A stretch of 64,000 nucleotides of DNA, taken from Lasioglossum baleicum. Its lineage: Eukaryota; Arthropoda; Insecta; Hymenoptera; Halictidae. The stretch is from contig NW_027469358.1 in assembly GCF_051020765.1 (NCBI RefSeq), positions 1-64,000 on the forward strand. The letters are read 5' to 3'. A program made the translations under genes and the position numbers. This document shows, in pieces, positions 24,301 through 37,920 of the stretch; position 1 is the first letter of the stretch; each line of letters begins with the position of its first letter. The notes under the pieces were generated by a model. It was not told the DNA's origin and did no database searches. It saw nothing but the letters and a program-made list of their open reading frames with translations.

Positions 24301-25109
24301 CATGCGCATCCCAAAAAACCTGCGCATGCGCATCCCACAAAACCTGCGCATGCGCATCCCACAAAACCTCGCACGTGTTTTTACTCGACTAGCCTGCGGG
24401 ATGCATCCTCTCGCACGTGTTTTTACTCGACTAGCCTGCGGGATGCATCCTCTCGCACGTGTTTTTGCTCGACTAGCCATGCGCATCCCAAAAAACCTGC
24501 GCATGCGCATCCCAAAAAATCTGCGCATGCGCATCCCACAAAACCTGCGCATGCGCATCCCACAAAACCTCGCACGTGTTTGTGCTCGACTAGCCTGCGG
24601 GATGCATCCTTTCGCACGTGTTTTTACTCGACTAGCCTGCGGGATGCATCCTCTCGCACGTGTTTTTGCTCGACTAGCCTGCGGGATGCATCCTCTCGCA
24701 CGTGTTTTTGCTCGACTAGCCATGCGCATCCCAAAAAACCTGCGCATCCAAAAAAATCTGTTTTTACTCGACTAGCCTGCGGTATGCATCCTCTCGCACG
24801 TGTTTTTACTCGACTACCCTGCGGGATGCATCCTCTCGCACGTGTTTTTGCTCGACTAGCCATGCGCATCCCAAAAAACCTGCGCATGCGCATCCCAAAA
24901 AACCTGCGCATGCGCATTCCACAAAACCTGCGTATGCGCATCCCACAAAACCTCGCACGTGTTTTTACTCGACTAGCCTGCGGGATGCATCCTCTCGCAC
25001 GTGTTTTTACTCGACTAGCCTGCGGGATGCATCCTCACGCACGTGTTTTTGCTCGACTAGCCATGCGCATCCAAAAAAACCTGCACACGCGCATCCCAAA
25101 AAACCTGCG
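20452..25109. repeat. 4658-bp tandem duplication, copy 1
   Basis: Copy 1 of a direct tandem duplication whose second copy begins at 25110. Many markers match at offset 4658: the TTTTTACTCAACTAG monomer (near 21638), GCGCGTGCGC (near 22370), ACCCCGCACG (near 22762), CTCCCACGTG (near 22932), CACGTTTTTTT (near 23702). The junction falls inside a B block, as expected for unequal exchange between similar 24-bp units. Confidence 0.93.
24742..24792. repeat. Truncated B fused to 5'-truncated A, type i (first of seven fusions)
   Basis: A B unit lost one GCGCAT arm of its palindrome and reads GCGCATCC, seven A, TCTG. It then joins directly to TTTTTACTCG of an A monomer, which therefore lacks CTCGCACGTG and has no E-box. 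The A also carries TGCGGTATGCATCC. The join is a shared-history marker. Confidence 0.92.
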
Positions 25110-28100
25110 CATGCGCATCCCACAAAACCTGCGCATGCGCATCCCACAAAACCTCGCACGTGTTTTTACTCGACTAGCCTGCGGGATGCATCCTCTCGCA
25201 CGTGTTTTTGCTCGACTAGCCTGCGGGATGCATCCTCTCGCACGTGTTTTTGCTCGACTAGGCATGCGCATCTCAAAAAACCTGCGCATGCGCATCCCAC
25301 AAAACCTGCGCATGCGCATCCCACAAAACCTCGCACGTGTTTTTACTCGACTAGACTGCGGGATGCATCCTCTCGCACGTGTTTTTACTCGACTAGCCTG
25401 CGGGATGCATCCTCTCGCACGTGTTTTTACTCGACTAGCCTGCGGGATGCATTGTCTCGCACGTGTTTTTGCTCGACTAGCCTGCGGGATGCATCCTCTC
25501 GCACGTGTTTTTGCTCGACTAGCCTTGCGCATCCCAAAAAACCTGCGCATGCGCATCCCAAAAAACCTGCGCATGCGCATCCCACAAAACCTGCGCATGC
25601 GCATCCCACAAAACCTCGCACGTGTTTTTACTCGACTAGCCTGCGGGATGCATCCTCTCGCACGTGTTTTTACTCGACTAGCCTGCGGGATCCATCCTCT
25701 CGCACGTGTTTCTACTCGACTAGCCTGCGGGATGCATCCTCTCGCACGTGTTTTTACTCGACTAGCCTGCGGGATGCATCGTCTCGCACGTGTTTTTACT
25801 CGACTAGCCTGCGGGATGCATCCTCTCGCACGTGTTTTTGCTCGACTAGCCTTGCGCATCCCAAAAAACCTGCGCATGCGCATCCCAAAAAATCTGCGCA
25901 TGCGCATCCCACAAAACCTGCGCATGCGCATCCCACAAAACCTCGCACGTGTTTGTGCTCGACTAGCCTGCGGGATGCATCCTTTCGCACGTGTTTTTAC
26001 ACGACTAGCCTGCGGGATGCATCCTCTCGCACGTGTTTTTGCTCGACTTCCCTGCGGGATGCATCCTCTCGCACGTGTTTGTGCTCGACTAGCCTGCGGG
26101 ATGCATCCTCTCGCACGTGTTTTTACTCGACTAGCCTGCGGGATGCATCCTCTCGCACGTGTTTTTGCTCGACTAGCCTGCGGGATGCATCCTCTCGCAC
26201 GTGTTTTTGCTCGACTAGCCTGCGGGATGCATCCTCTCGCACGTGTTTTTACTCGACTAGCCTGCGGGATGCATCCTCTCGCACGTGTTTTTACTCAACT
26301 AGCCTGCGGGATGCATCCTCTCGCACGTGTTTTTACTCGACTAGCCTGCGGGATGCATCGTCTCGCACGTGTTTTTACTCGACTAGCCTGCGGGATGCAT
26401 CCTCTCGCACGTGTTTTTGCTCGACTAGCCATGCGCATCCCAAAAAACCTGCGCATGCGCATCCCAAAAAATCTGCGCATGCGCATCCCACAAAACCTGC
26501 GCATGCGCATCCCACAAAACCTCGCACGTGTTTGTGCTCGACTAGCCTGCGGGATGCATCCTTTCGCACGTGTTTTTACTCGACTAGCCTGCGGGATGCA
26601 TCCTCTCGCACGTGTTTTTGCTCGACTAGCCTGCGGGATGCATCCTCTCGCACGTGTTTTTGCTCGACTAGCCTGCGGGATGCATCCTCTCGCACGTGTT
26701 TTTACTCGACTAGCCTGCGGGATGCATCCTCTCGCACGTGTTTCTACTCGACTAGCCATGCGCATCCCAAAAAACCTTCGCATGCGCATCCCAAAAAACC
26801 TGCGCATGCGCATTCCACAAAACCTGCGTATGCGCATCCCACAAAACCTCGCACGTGTTTTTACTCGACTAGACTGCGGGATGCATCCTCTCGCACGTGT
26901 TTTTACTCGACTAGCCTGCGGGATGCATCCTCTCGCACGTGTTTTTGCTCGACTAGCCATGCGCATCCAAAAAAACCTGCACATGCGCATCCCAAAAAAC
27001 CTGCGCATGCGCATCCCACAAAACCTGCGCGTGCGCATCCCACAAAACCTCGCACGTGTTTTTACTCGACTAGCCTGCGGGATGCATCCTCTCGCACGTG
27101 TTTTTGCTCGGCTAGCCTGCGGGATGCATCCTCTCGCACGTGTTTTTGCTCGACTAGCCATGCGCATCCCAAAAAACCTGCGCATGCGCATCCCACAAAA
27201 CCTGCGCATGCGCATCCCACAAAACCTCGCACGTGTTTTTACTCGACTAGCCTGCGGGATGCATCCTCTCGCACGTGTTTTTACTCGACTAGCCTGCGGG
27301 ATTCATCCTCTCGCACGTGTTTTTACTCGACTAGCCTGCGGGATGCATCCTCTCGCACGTGTTTTTGCTCGACTAGCCATGCGCATCCCACAAAACCTGC
27401 GCATGCGCATCCCACAAAACCCCGCACGTGTTTTTACTCGACTAGCCTGCGGGATGCATCCTCTCGCACGTGTTTTTACTCGACTAGCCTGCGGGATGCA
27501 TCCTCTCGCACGTGTTTTTACTCGACTAGCCTGCAGGATGCATCCTCTCGCACGTGTTTTTACTCGACTAGCCTGCGGGATGCATCCTCTCCCACGTGTT
27601 TTTGCTCGACTAGCCATGCGCATCCCAAAAAACCTGCGCATGCGCATCCCACAAAACCTGCGCATGCGCATCCCACAAAACCTCGCACGTGTTTTTACTC
27701 GACTAGCCTGCGGGATGCATCCTCTCGCACGTGTTTTTACTCGACTAGCCTGCGGGATGCATCCTCTCGCACGTGTTTTTACTCGACTAGCCTGCGGGAT
27801 GCATCCTCTCGCACGTGTTTTTGCTCGACTAGCCTGCGGGATGCATCCTCTCGCACGTGTTTTTGCTCGACTAGGCATGCGCATCCCAAAAAACCTGCGC
27901 ATGCGCATCCCACAAAACCTGCGCATGCGCATCCCACAAAACCTCGCACGTGTTTTTACTCGACTAGCCTGCGGGATGCATCCTCTCGCACGTGTTTTTA
28001 CTCGACTAGCCTGCGGGATGCATCCTCTCGCACGTGTTTCTACTCGACTAGCCTGCGGGATGCATCCTCTCGCACGTGTTTTTACTCGACTAGCCTGCGG

Positions 28101-29725
28101 GATGCATCGTCTCGCACGTGTTTTTACTCGACTAGCCTGCGGGATGCATCCTCTCGCACGTGTTTTTGCTCGACTAGCCTTGCGCATCCCAAAAAACCTG
28201 CGCATGCGCATCCCAAAAAATCTGCGCATGCGCATCCCACAAAACCTGCGCATGCGCATCCCACAAAACCTCGCACGTGTTTGTGCTCGACTAGCCTGCG
28301 GGATGCATCCTTTCGCACGTTTTTTTGCTCGACTTCCCTGCGGGATGCATCCTCTCGCACGTGTTTGTGCTCGACTAGCCTGCGGGATGCATCCTCGCGC
28401 ACGTGTTTTTACTCGACTAGCCTGCGGGATGCATCCTCTCGCACGTGTTTTTGCTCGACTAGCCTGCGGGATGCATCCTCTCGCACGTGTTTTTGCTGGA
28501 CTAGCCTGCGGGATGCATCCTCTCGCACGTGTTTTTACTCGACTAGCCTGCGGGATGCATCCTCTCGCACGTGTTTTTACTCGACTACCCTGCGGGATGC
28601 ATCCTCTCGCACGTGTTTTTGCTCGACTAGCCTGCGGGATGCATCCTCTCGCACGTGTTTTTACTCGACTAGCCTGCGGGATGCATCCTCTCGTACGTGT
28701 TTTTGCTCGACTTGCCATGCGCATCCCAAAAAACCTGCACATGCGCATCCCAAAAAACCTGCGCATGCGCATCCCACAAAACCTGCGCATGCGCATCCCA
28801 CAAAACCTCGCACGTGTTTTTACTCGACTAGCCTGCGGGATGCATCCTCTCGCACGTGTTTTTGCTCGGCTAGCCTGCGGGATGCATCCTCTCGCACGTG
28901 TTTTTGCCCGACTAGCCATGCGCATCCCAAAAAACCTGCGCATGCGCATCCCACAAAACCTGCGCATGCGCATCCCACAAAACCTCGCACGTGTTTTTAC
29001 TCGACTAGCCTGCGGGATGCATCCTCTCGCACGTGTTTTTACTCGACTAGCCTGCGGGATGCATCCTCTCGCACGTGTTTTTGCTCGACTAGCCATGCGC
29101 ATCCCAAAAAACCTGCGCATGCGCATCCCAAAAAATCTGCGCATGCGCATCCCACAAAACCTGCGCATGCGCATCCCACAAAACCTCGCACGTGTTTGTG
29201 CTCGACTAGCCTGCGGGATGCATCCTTTCGCACGTGTTTTTACTCGACTAGCCTGCGGGATGCATCCTCTCGCACGTGTTTTTGCTCGACTAGCCTGCGG
29301 GATGCATCCTCTCGCACGTGTTTTTGCTCGACTAGCCATGCGCATCCCAAAAAACCTGCGCATCCAAAAAAATCTGTTTTTACTCGACTAGCCTGCGGTA
29401 TGCATCCTCTCGCACGTGTTTTTACTCGACTACCCTGCGGGATGCATCCTCTCGCACGTGTTTTTGCTCGACTAGCCATGCGCATCCCAAAAAACCTGCG
29501 CATGCGCATCCCAAAAAACCTGCGCATGCGCATTCCACAAAACCTGCGTATGCGCATCCCACAAAACCTCGCACGTGTTTTTACTCGACTAGCCTGCGGG
29601 ATGCATCCTCTCGCACGTGTTTTTACTCGACTAGCCTGCGGGATGCATCCTCACGCACGTGTTTTTGCTCGACTAGCCATGCGCATCCAAAAAAACCTGC
29701 ACACGCGCATCCCAAAAAACCTGCG
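25110..29725. repeat. 4658-bp tandem duplication, copy 2 (4616 bp)
   Basis: Identical in marker order to copy 1 but 42 bp shorter: one A monomer between the CTTTCG and CACGTTTTTTT monomers (near 28312) is missing, so the offset falls from 4658 to 4616. Homology continues to 29830, where CTCGACTAG (25211) becomes CTCGGCTAG (29827). Confidence 0.93.
29358..29408. repeat. B/A fusion, type i
   Basis: At +4616 from the 24742 copy; same CATCC plus seven A and TTTTTACTCG form. Confidence 0.92.
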
Positions 29726-31723
29726 CATGCGCATCCCACAAAACCTGCGCATGCGCATCCCACAAAACCTCGCACGTGTTTTTACTCGACTAGCCTGCGG
29801 GATGCATCCTCTCGCACGTGTTTTTGCTCGGCTAGCCTGCGGGATGCATCCTCTCGCACGTGTTTTTGCTCGACTAGCCATGCGCATCCCAAAAAACCTG
29901 CGTATGCGCATCCCACAAAACCTGCGCATGCGCAGCCCACAAAACCTCGCACGTGTTTTTACTCGACTAGCCTGCGGGATGCATCCTCTCGCACGTGTTT
30001 TTACTCAACTAGCCTGCGGGATGCATCCTCTCGCACGTGTTTTTACTCGACTAGCCTGCGGGATGCATCGTCTCGCACGTGTTTTTACTCGACTAGCCTG
30101 CGGGATGCATCCTCTCGCACGTGTTTTTGCTCGACTAGCCATGCGCATCCCAAAAAACCTGCGCATGCGCATCCCAAAAAATCTGCGCATGCGCATCCCA
30201 CAAAACCTGCGCATGCGCATCCCACAAAACCTCGCACGTGTTTGTGCTCGACTAGCCTGCGGGATGCATCCTTTCGCACGTGTTTTTACTCGACTAGCCT
30301 GCGGGATGCATCCTCTCGCACGTGTTTTTGCTCGACTAGCCTGCGGGATGCATCCTCTCGCACGTGTTTTTGCTCGACTAGCCTGCGGGATGCATCCTCT
30401 CGCACGTGTTTTTACTCGACTAGCCTGCGGGATGCATCCTCTCGCACGTGTTTCTACTCGACTAGCCATGCGCATCCCAAAAAACCTGCGCATGCGCATC
30501 CCACAAAACCTCGCACGTGTTTGTGCTCGACTAGCCTGCGGGATGCATCCTTTCGCACGTGTTTTTACTCGACTAGCCTGCGGGATGCATCCTCTCGCAC
30601 GTGTTTTTGCTCGACTAGCCTGCGGGATGCATCCTCTCGCACGTGTTTTTACTCGACTAGCCTGCGGGATGCATCCTCGCGCACGTGTTTTTACTCGACT
30701 AGCCTGCGGGATGCATCCTCTCGCACGTGTTTTTGCTCGACTAGCCTGCGGGATGCATCCTCTCGCACGTGTTTTTGCTGGACTAGCCTGCGGGATGCAT
30801 CCTCTCGCACGTGTTTTTACTCGACTAGCCTGCGGGATGCATCCTCTCGCACGTGTTTTTACTCGACTACCCTGCGGGATGCATCCTCTCGCACGTGTTT
30901 TTGCTCGACTAGCCTGCGGGATGCATCCTCTCGCACGTGTTTTTACTCGACTAGCCTGCGGGATGCATCCTCTCGTACGTGTTTTTGCTCGACTTGCCAT
31001 GCGCATCCCAAAAAACCTGCACATGCGCATCCCAAAAAACCTGCGCATGCGCATCCCACAAAACCTGCGCATGCGCATCCCACAAAACCTCGCACGTGTT
31101 TTTACTCGACTAGCCTGCGGGATGCATCCTCTCGCACGTGTTTTTGCTCGGCTAGCCTGCGGGATGCATCCTCTCGCACGTGTTTTTGCCCGACTAGCCA
31201 TGCGCATCCCAAAAAACCTGCGCATGCGCATCCCACAAAACCTGCGCATGCGCATCCCACAAAACCTCGCACGTGTTTTTACTCGACTAGCCTGCGGGAT
31301 GCATCCTCTCGCACGTGTTTTTACTCGACTAGCCTGCGGGATGCATCCTCTCGCACGTGTTTTTACTCGACTAGCCTGCGGGATGCATCGTCTCGCACGT
31401 GTTTTTACTCGACTAGCCTGCGGGATGCATCCTCTCGCACGTGTTTTTGCTCGACTAGCCATGCGCATCCCAAAAAACCTGCGCATGCGCATCCCAAAAA
31501 ATCTGCGCATGCGCATCCCACAAAACCTGCGCATGCGCATCCCACAAAACCTCGCACGTGTTTGTGCTCGACTAGCCTGCGGGATGCATCCTTTCGCACG
31601 TGTTTTTACTCGACTAGCCTGCGGGATGCATCCTCTCGCACGTGTTTTTGCTCGACTAGCCTGCGGGATGCATCCTCTCGCACGTGTTTTTGCTCGACTA
31701 GCCATGCGCATCCCAAAAAACCT

Positions 31724-31774
31724 GCGCATCCCAAAAAATCTGTTTTTATTCGACTAGCCTGCGGTATGCATCCT
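31724..31774. repeat. B/A fusion, type ii
   Basis: Reads CATCCC plus six A and TTTTTATTCG: two differences from type i. This is the ancestor or first copy of the type ii series. Confidence 0.92.
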
Positions 31775-32917
31775 CTCGCACGTGTTTTTACTCGACTACC
31801 CTGCGGGATGCATCCTCTCGCACGTGTTTTTGCTCGACTAGCCATGCGCATCCCAAAAAACCTGCGCATGCGCATCCCAAAAAACCTGCGCATGCGCATT
31901 CCACAAAACCTGCGTATGCGCATCCCACAAAACCTCGCACGTGTTTTTACTCGACTAGCCTGCGGGATGCATCCTCTCGCACGTGTTTTTACTCGACTAG
32001 CCTGCGGGATGCATCCTCACGCACGTGTTTTTGCTCGACTAGCCATGCGCATCCAAAAAAACCTGCACATGCGCATCCCAAAAAACCTGCGCATGCGCAT
32101 CCCACAAAACCTGCGCATGCGCATCCCACAAAACCTCGCACGTGTTTTTACTCGACTAGCCTGCGGGATGCATCCTCTCGCACGTGTTTTTGCTCGGCTA
32201 GCCTGCGGGATGCATCCTCTCGCACGTGTTTTTGCTCGACTAGCCATGCGCATCCCAAAAAACCTGCGCATGCGCATCCCACAAAACCTGCGCATGCGCA
32301 TCCCACAAAACCTCGCACGTGTTTTTACTCGACTAGCCTGCGGGATGCATCCTCTCGCACGTGTTTTTACTCGACTAGCCTGCGGGATGCATCGTCTCGC
32401 ACGTGTTTTTACTCGACTAGCCTGCGGGATGCATCCTCTCGCACGTGTTTTTGCTCGACTAGCCATGCGCATCCCAAAAAACCTGCGCATGCGCATCCCA
32501 AAAAATCTGCGCATGCGCATCCCACAAAACCTGCGCATGCGCATCCCACAAAACCTCGTACGTGTTTGTGCTCGACTAGACTGCGGGATGCATCCTTTCG
32601 CACGTGTTTTTGTTCGACTAGCCTGCGGGATGCATCCTCTCGCACGTGTTTGTGCTCGACTAGCCTGCGGGATGCATCCTCTCGCACGTGTTTTTACTCG
32701 ACTAGCCTGCGGGATGCATCCAATCGCACGTGTTTTTGCTCGACTAGTCTGCGGGATGCATCCTCTCGCACGTGTTTTTGCTCGACTAGCATGCGGGATG
32801 CATCCTCTCGCACGTGTTTTTACTCGACTAGCCTGCGGGATGCATCCTCTCGCACGTGTTTTTACTCGACTACCCTGCGGGATGCATCCTCTCGCACGTG
32901 TTTTTGCTCGACTAGCC

Positions 32918-33030
32918 ATGCGCATTTAAAAAACCTGCGCATATGCATCCCAAAAAACCTGCGCATGCGCATCCCAATAAACCTGCGCATGCGCATCCCA
33001 CAAAACCTGCGCATGCGCATCCCACAAAAC
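32918..33030. repeat. Variant B block with TTTAAA, CATATG and AATAAA (first of nine)
   Basis: Five B units over 113 bp, one base less than expected (4 x 24 + 18 = 114). The first unit is 23 bp and reads GCGCATTTAAAAAACC. The second starts GCGCATATGCATCCC. The third has CCCAATAAACC with AATAAA at 32976-32981. The 23-bp unit shifts all frames. The AATAAA and TATA-like TTTAAA are chance products of A-rich variants as far as can be seen. Confidence 0.93.
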
Positions 33031-34494
33031 CTCGCACGTGTTTTTACTCGACTAGCCTGCGGGATGCATCCTCTCGCACGTGTTTTTACTCGACTAGCCT
33101 GCGGGATGCATCCTCTCGCACGTGTTTTTGCTCGACTAGCCATGCGCATCCCAAAAAACCTGCGCATGCGCATCCCAAAAAATCTGCGCATGCGCATCCC
33201 ACAAAACCTGCGCATGCGCATCCCACAAAACCTCGCACGTGTTTGTGCTCGACTAGCCTGCGGGATGCATCCTTTCGCACGTGTTTTTACTCGACTAGCC
33301 TGCGGGATGCATCCTCTCGCACGTGTTTTTGCTCGACTAGCCATGCGCATCCCAAAAAACCTGCGCATGCGCATCCCAAAAAACCTGCGCATGCGCATCA
33401 CACAAAACCTGCGTATGCGCATCCCACAAAACCTCGCACGTGTTTTTACTCGACTAGCCTGCGGGATGCATCCTCTCGCACGTGTTTTTACTCGACTAGC
33501 CTGCGGGATGCATCCTCTCGCACGTGTTTTTGCTCGACTAGCCATGCGCATCCCAAAAAACCTGCACATGCGCATCCCAAAAAACCTGCGCATGCGCATC
33601 CCACAAATCCTGCGCATGCGCATCCCACAAAACCTCGAACGTGTTTTTACTCGACTAGCCTGCGGGATGCATCCTCTCGCACGTGTTTTTGCTCGGCTAG
33701 CCTGCGGGATGCATCCTCTCGCACGTGTTTTTGCTCGACTAGCCATGCGCATCCCAAAAAACCTGCGCATGCGCATCCCACAAAACCTCGCACGTGTTTT
33801 TACTCGACTAGCCTGCGGGATGCATCCTCTCGCACGTGTTTTTACGCGACTAGCCTGCGGGATGCATCCTCTCGCACGTGTTTTTGCTCGACTAGCCATG
33901 CGCATCCAATAAAACCTGCGCATGCGCATCCCACAAAACCTGCGCATGCGCATCCCACAAAACCTCGCACGTGTTTTTACTCGACTAGCCTGCGGGATGC
34001 ATCCTCTCGCACGTGTTTTTACTCGACTAGCCTGCGGGATGCATCCTCTCGCACGTGTTTTTACTCGACTAGCCTGCAGGATGCATCCTCTCGCACGTGT
34101 TTTTACTCGACTAGCCTGCGGGATGCATCCTCTCGCACGTGTTTTTGCTCGACTAGCCATGCGCATCCCAAAAAACCTGCGCATGCGCATCCCACAAAAC
34201 CTGCGCATGCGCATCCCACAAAACCTCGCACGTGTTTTTACTCGACTAGCCTGCGGGATGCATCCTCTCGCACGTGTTTTTGCTCGACTAGCCATGCGCA
34301 TCCAAAAAAACCTGCACATGCGCATCCCAAAAAACCTGCGCATGCGCATCCCACAAAACCTGCGCATGCGCATCCCACAAAACCTCGCACGTGTTTTTAC
34401 TCGACTAGCCTGCGGGATGCATCCTCTCGCACGTGTTTTTGCTCGGCTAGCCTGCGGGATGCATCCTCTCGCACGTGTTTTTGCTCGACTAGCC

Positions 34495-34607
34495 ATGCGC
34501 ATTTAAAAAACCTGCGCATATGCATCCCAAAAAACCTGCGCATGCGCATCCCAATAAACCTGCGCATGCGCATCCCACAAAACCTGCGCATGCGCATCCC
34601 ACAAAAC
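34495..34607. repeat. TTTAAA-type B block
   Basis: Same 113-bp block; preceded by a CTCGGCTAG A run instead of the CATCCAATCG run. Confidence 0.92.
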
Positions 34608-35213
34608 CTCGCACGTGTTTTTACTCGACTAGCCTGCGGGATGCATCCTCTCGCACGTGTTTTTACTCGACTAGCCTGCGGGATGCATCGTCTCGCACGT
34701 GTTTTTACTCGACTAGCCTGCGGGATGCATCCTCTCGCACGTGTTTTTGCTCGACTAGCCATGCGCATCCCAAAAAACCTGCGCATGCGCATCCCAAAAA
34801 ATCTGCGCATGCGCATCCCACAAAACCTGCGCATGCGCATCCCACAAAACCTCGTACGTGTTTGTGCTCGACTAGACTGCGGGATGCATCCTTTCGCACG
34901 TGTTTTTGTTCGACTAGCCTGCGGGATGCATCCTCTCGCACGTGTTTGTGCTCGACTAGCCTGCGGGATGCATCCTCTCGCACGTGTTTTTACTCGACTA
35001 GCCTGCGGGATGCATCCAATCGCACGTGTTTTTGCTCGACTAGTCTGCGGGATGCATCCTCTCGCACGTGTTTTTGCTCGACTAGCATGCGGGATGCATC
35101 CTCTCGCACGTGTTTTTACTCGACTAGCCTGCGGGATGCATCCTCTCGCACGTGTTTTTACTCGACTACCCTGCGGGATGCATCCTCTCGCACGTGTTTT
35201 TGCTCGACTAGCC

Positions 35214-35326
35214 ATGCGCATTTAAAAAACCTGCGCATATGCATCCCAAAAAACCTGCGCATGCGCATCCCAATAAACCTGCGCATGCGCATCCCACAAA
35301 ACCTGCGCATGCGCATCCCACAAAAC
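35214..35326. repeat. TTTAAA-type B block
   Basis: Same block, followed by the unique CATACTCTCG monomer (35363), which tags its descendants at 43726 and 47203. Confidence 0.92.
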
Positions 35327-37869
35327 CTCGCACGTGTTTTTACTCGACTAGCCTGCGGGATGCATACTCTCGCACGTGTTTTTACTCGACTAGCCTGCGG
35401 GATGCATCCTCTCGCACGTGTTTTTGCTCGACTAGCCATGCGCATCCCAAAAAACCTGCGCATGCGCATCCCAAAAAATCTGCGCATGCGCATCCCACAA
35501 AACCTGCGCATGCGCATCCCACAAAACCTCGCACGTGTTTGTGCTCGACTAGCCTGCGGGATGCATCCTTTCGCACGTGTTTTTACTCGACTAGCCTGCG
35601 GGATGCATCCTCTCGCACGTGTTTTTACTCGACTAGCCTGCGGGATGCATCCTCTCGCACGTGTTTCTACTCGACTAGCCATGCGCATCCCAAAAAACCT
35701 GCGCATGCGCATCCCACAAAACCTCGCACGTGTTTGTGCTCGACTAGCCTGCGGGATGCATCCTTTCGCACGTGTTTTTACTCGACTAGCCTGCGGGATG
35801 CATCCTCTCGCACGTGTTTTTGCTCGACTAGCCTGCGGGATGCATCCTCTCGCACGTGTTTTTACTCGACTAGCCTGCGGGATGCATCCTCGCGCACGTG
35901 TTTTTACTCGACTAGCCTGCGGGATGCATCCTCTCGCACGTGTTTTTGCTCGACTAGCCTGCGGGATGCATCCTCTCGCACGTGTTTTTGCTGGACTAGC
36001 CTGCGGGATGCATCCTCTCGCACGTGTTTTTACTCGACTAGCCTGCAGGATGCATCCTCTCGCACGTGTTTTTACTCGACTAGCCTGCGGGATGCATCCT
36101 CTCCCACGTGTTTTTGCTCGACTAGCCATGCGCATCCCAAAAAACCTGCGCATGCGCATCCCACAAAACCTGCGCATGCGCATCCCACAAAACCTCGCAC
36201 GTGTTTTTACTCGACTAGCCTGCGGGATGCATCCTCTCGCACGTGTTTTTACTCGACTAGCCTGCGGGATGCATCCTCTCGCACGTGTTTTTACTCGACT
36301 AGCCTGCGGGATGCATCCTCTCGCACGTGTTTTTGCTCGACTAGCCTGCGGGATGCATCCTCTCGCACGTGTTTTTGCTCGACTAGGCATGCGCATCCCA
36401 AAAAACCTGCGCATGCGCATCCCACAAAACCTGCGCATGCGCATCCCACAAAACCTCGCACGTGTTTTTACTCGACTAGCCTGCGGGATGCATCCTCTCG
36501 CACGTGTTTTTACTCGACTAGCCTGCGGGATGCATCCTCTCGCACGTGTTTCTACTCGACTAGCCTGCGGGATGCATCCTCTCGCACGTGTTTTTACTCG
36601 ACTAGCCTGCGGGATGCATCGTCTCGCACGTGTTTTTACTCGACTAGCCTGCGGGATGCATCCTCTCGCACGTGTTTTTGCTCGACTAGCCTTGCGCATC
36701 CCAAAAAACCTGCGCATGCGCATCCCAAAAAATCTGCGCATGCGCATCCCACAAAACCTGCGCATGCGCATCCCACAAAACCTCGCACGTGTTTGTGCTC
36801 GACTAGCCTGCGGGATGCATCCTTTCGCACGTTTTTTTGCTCGACTTCCCTGCGGGATGCATCCTCTCGCACGTGTTTGTGCTCGACTAGCCTGCGGGAT
36901 GCATCCTCGCGCACGTGTTTTTACTCGACTAGCCTGCGGGATGCATCCTCTCGCACGTGTTTTTGCTCGACTAGCCTGCGGGATGCATCCTCTCGCACGT
37001 GTTTTTGCTGGACTAGCCTGCGGGATGCATCCTCTCGCACGTGTTTTTACTCGACTAGCCTGCGGGATGCATCCTCTCGCACGTGTTTTTACTCGACTAC
37101 CCTGCGGGATGCATCCTCTCGCACGTGTTTTTGCTCGACTAGCCTGCGGGATGCATCCTCTCGCACGTGTTTTTACTCGACTAGCCTGCGGGATGCATCC
37201 TCTCGTACGTGTTTTTGCTCGACTTGCCATGCGCATCCCAAAAAACCTGCACATGCGCATCCCAAAAAACCTGCGCATGCGCATCCCACAAAACCTGCGC
37301 ATGCGCATCCCACAAAACCTCGCACGTGTTTTTACTCGACTAGCCTGCGGGATGCATCCTCTCGCACGTGTTTTTGCTCGGCTAGCCTGCGGGATGCATC
37401 CTCTCGCACGTGTTTTTGCCCGACTAGCCATGCGCATCCCAAAAAACCTGCGCATGCGCATCCCACAAAACCTGCGCATGCGCATCCCACAAAACCTCGC
37501 ACGTGTTTTTACTCGACTAGCCTGCGGGATGCATCCTCTCGCACGTGTTTTTACTCGACTAGCCTGCGGGATGCATCCTCTCGCACGTGTTTTTGCTCGA
37601 CTAGCCATGCGCATCCCAAAAAACCTGCGCATGCGCATCCCAAAAAATCTGCGCATGCGCATCCCACAAAACCTGCGCATGCGCATCCCACAAAACCTCG
37701 CACGTGTTTGTGCTCGACTAGCCTGCGGGATGCATCCTTTCGCACGTGTTTTTACTCGACTAGCCTGCGGGATGCATCCTCTCGCACGTGTTTTTGCTCG
37801 ACTAGCCTGCGGGATGCATCCTCTCGCACGTGTTTTTGCTCGACTAGCCATGCGCATCCCAAAAAACCT

Positions 37870-37920
37870 GCGCATCCAAAAAAATCTGTTTTTACTCGAC
37901 TAGCCTGCGGTATGCATCCT
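37870..37920. repeat. B/A fusion, type i
   Basis: At +8512 from the 29358 copy. Confidence 0.92.

Larger units (their letters stand above)
27482..35993. repeat. 8512-bp tandem duplication, copy 1
   Basis: The largest duplication in the window. Matching markers at offset 8512 include TGCAGG (27531 and 36043), the 28312-type CACGTTTTTTT junction, both kinds of truncated B/A fusion (29358 and 31724) and three TTTAAA-bearing B blocks. It overlaps the right part of the 4658-bp duplication, so it arose later. Confidence 0.94.

Noticed and set aside
13316..24775. A single giant protein-coding gene (about 3,819 codons), and other frames of 1,000-2,900 codons
   Set aside because: The frames arise from stop-free monomers with periods divisible by three. 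Different frames and both strands are open over the same DNA, the frame changes where a base is lost, and there is no non-repetitive domain, splice structure or start context.
32976..32981. AATAAA as a real polyadenylation signal
   Set aside because: It comes from a single-base variant of the B unit (CCCAAAAAACC to CCCAATAAACC) and has no gene upstream; kept only as a finding to test.
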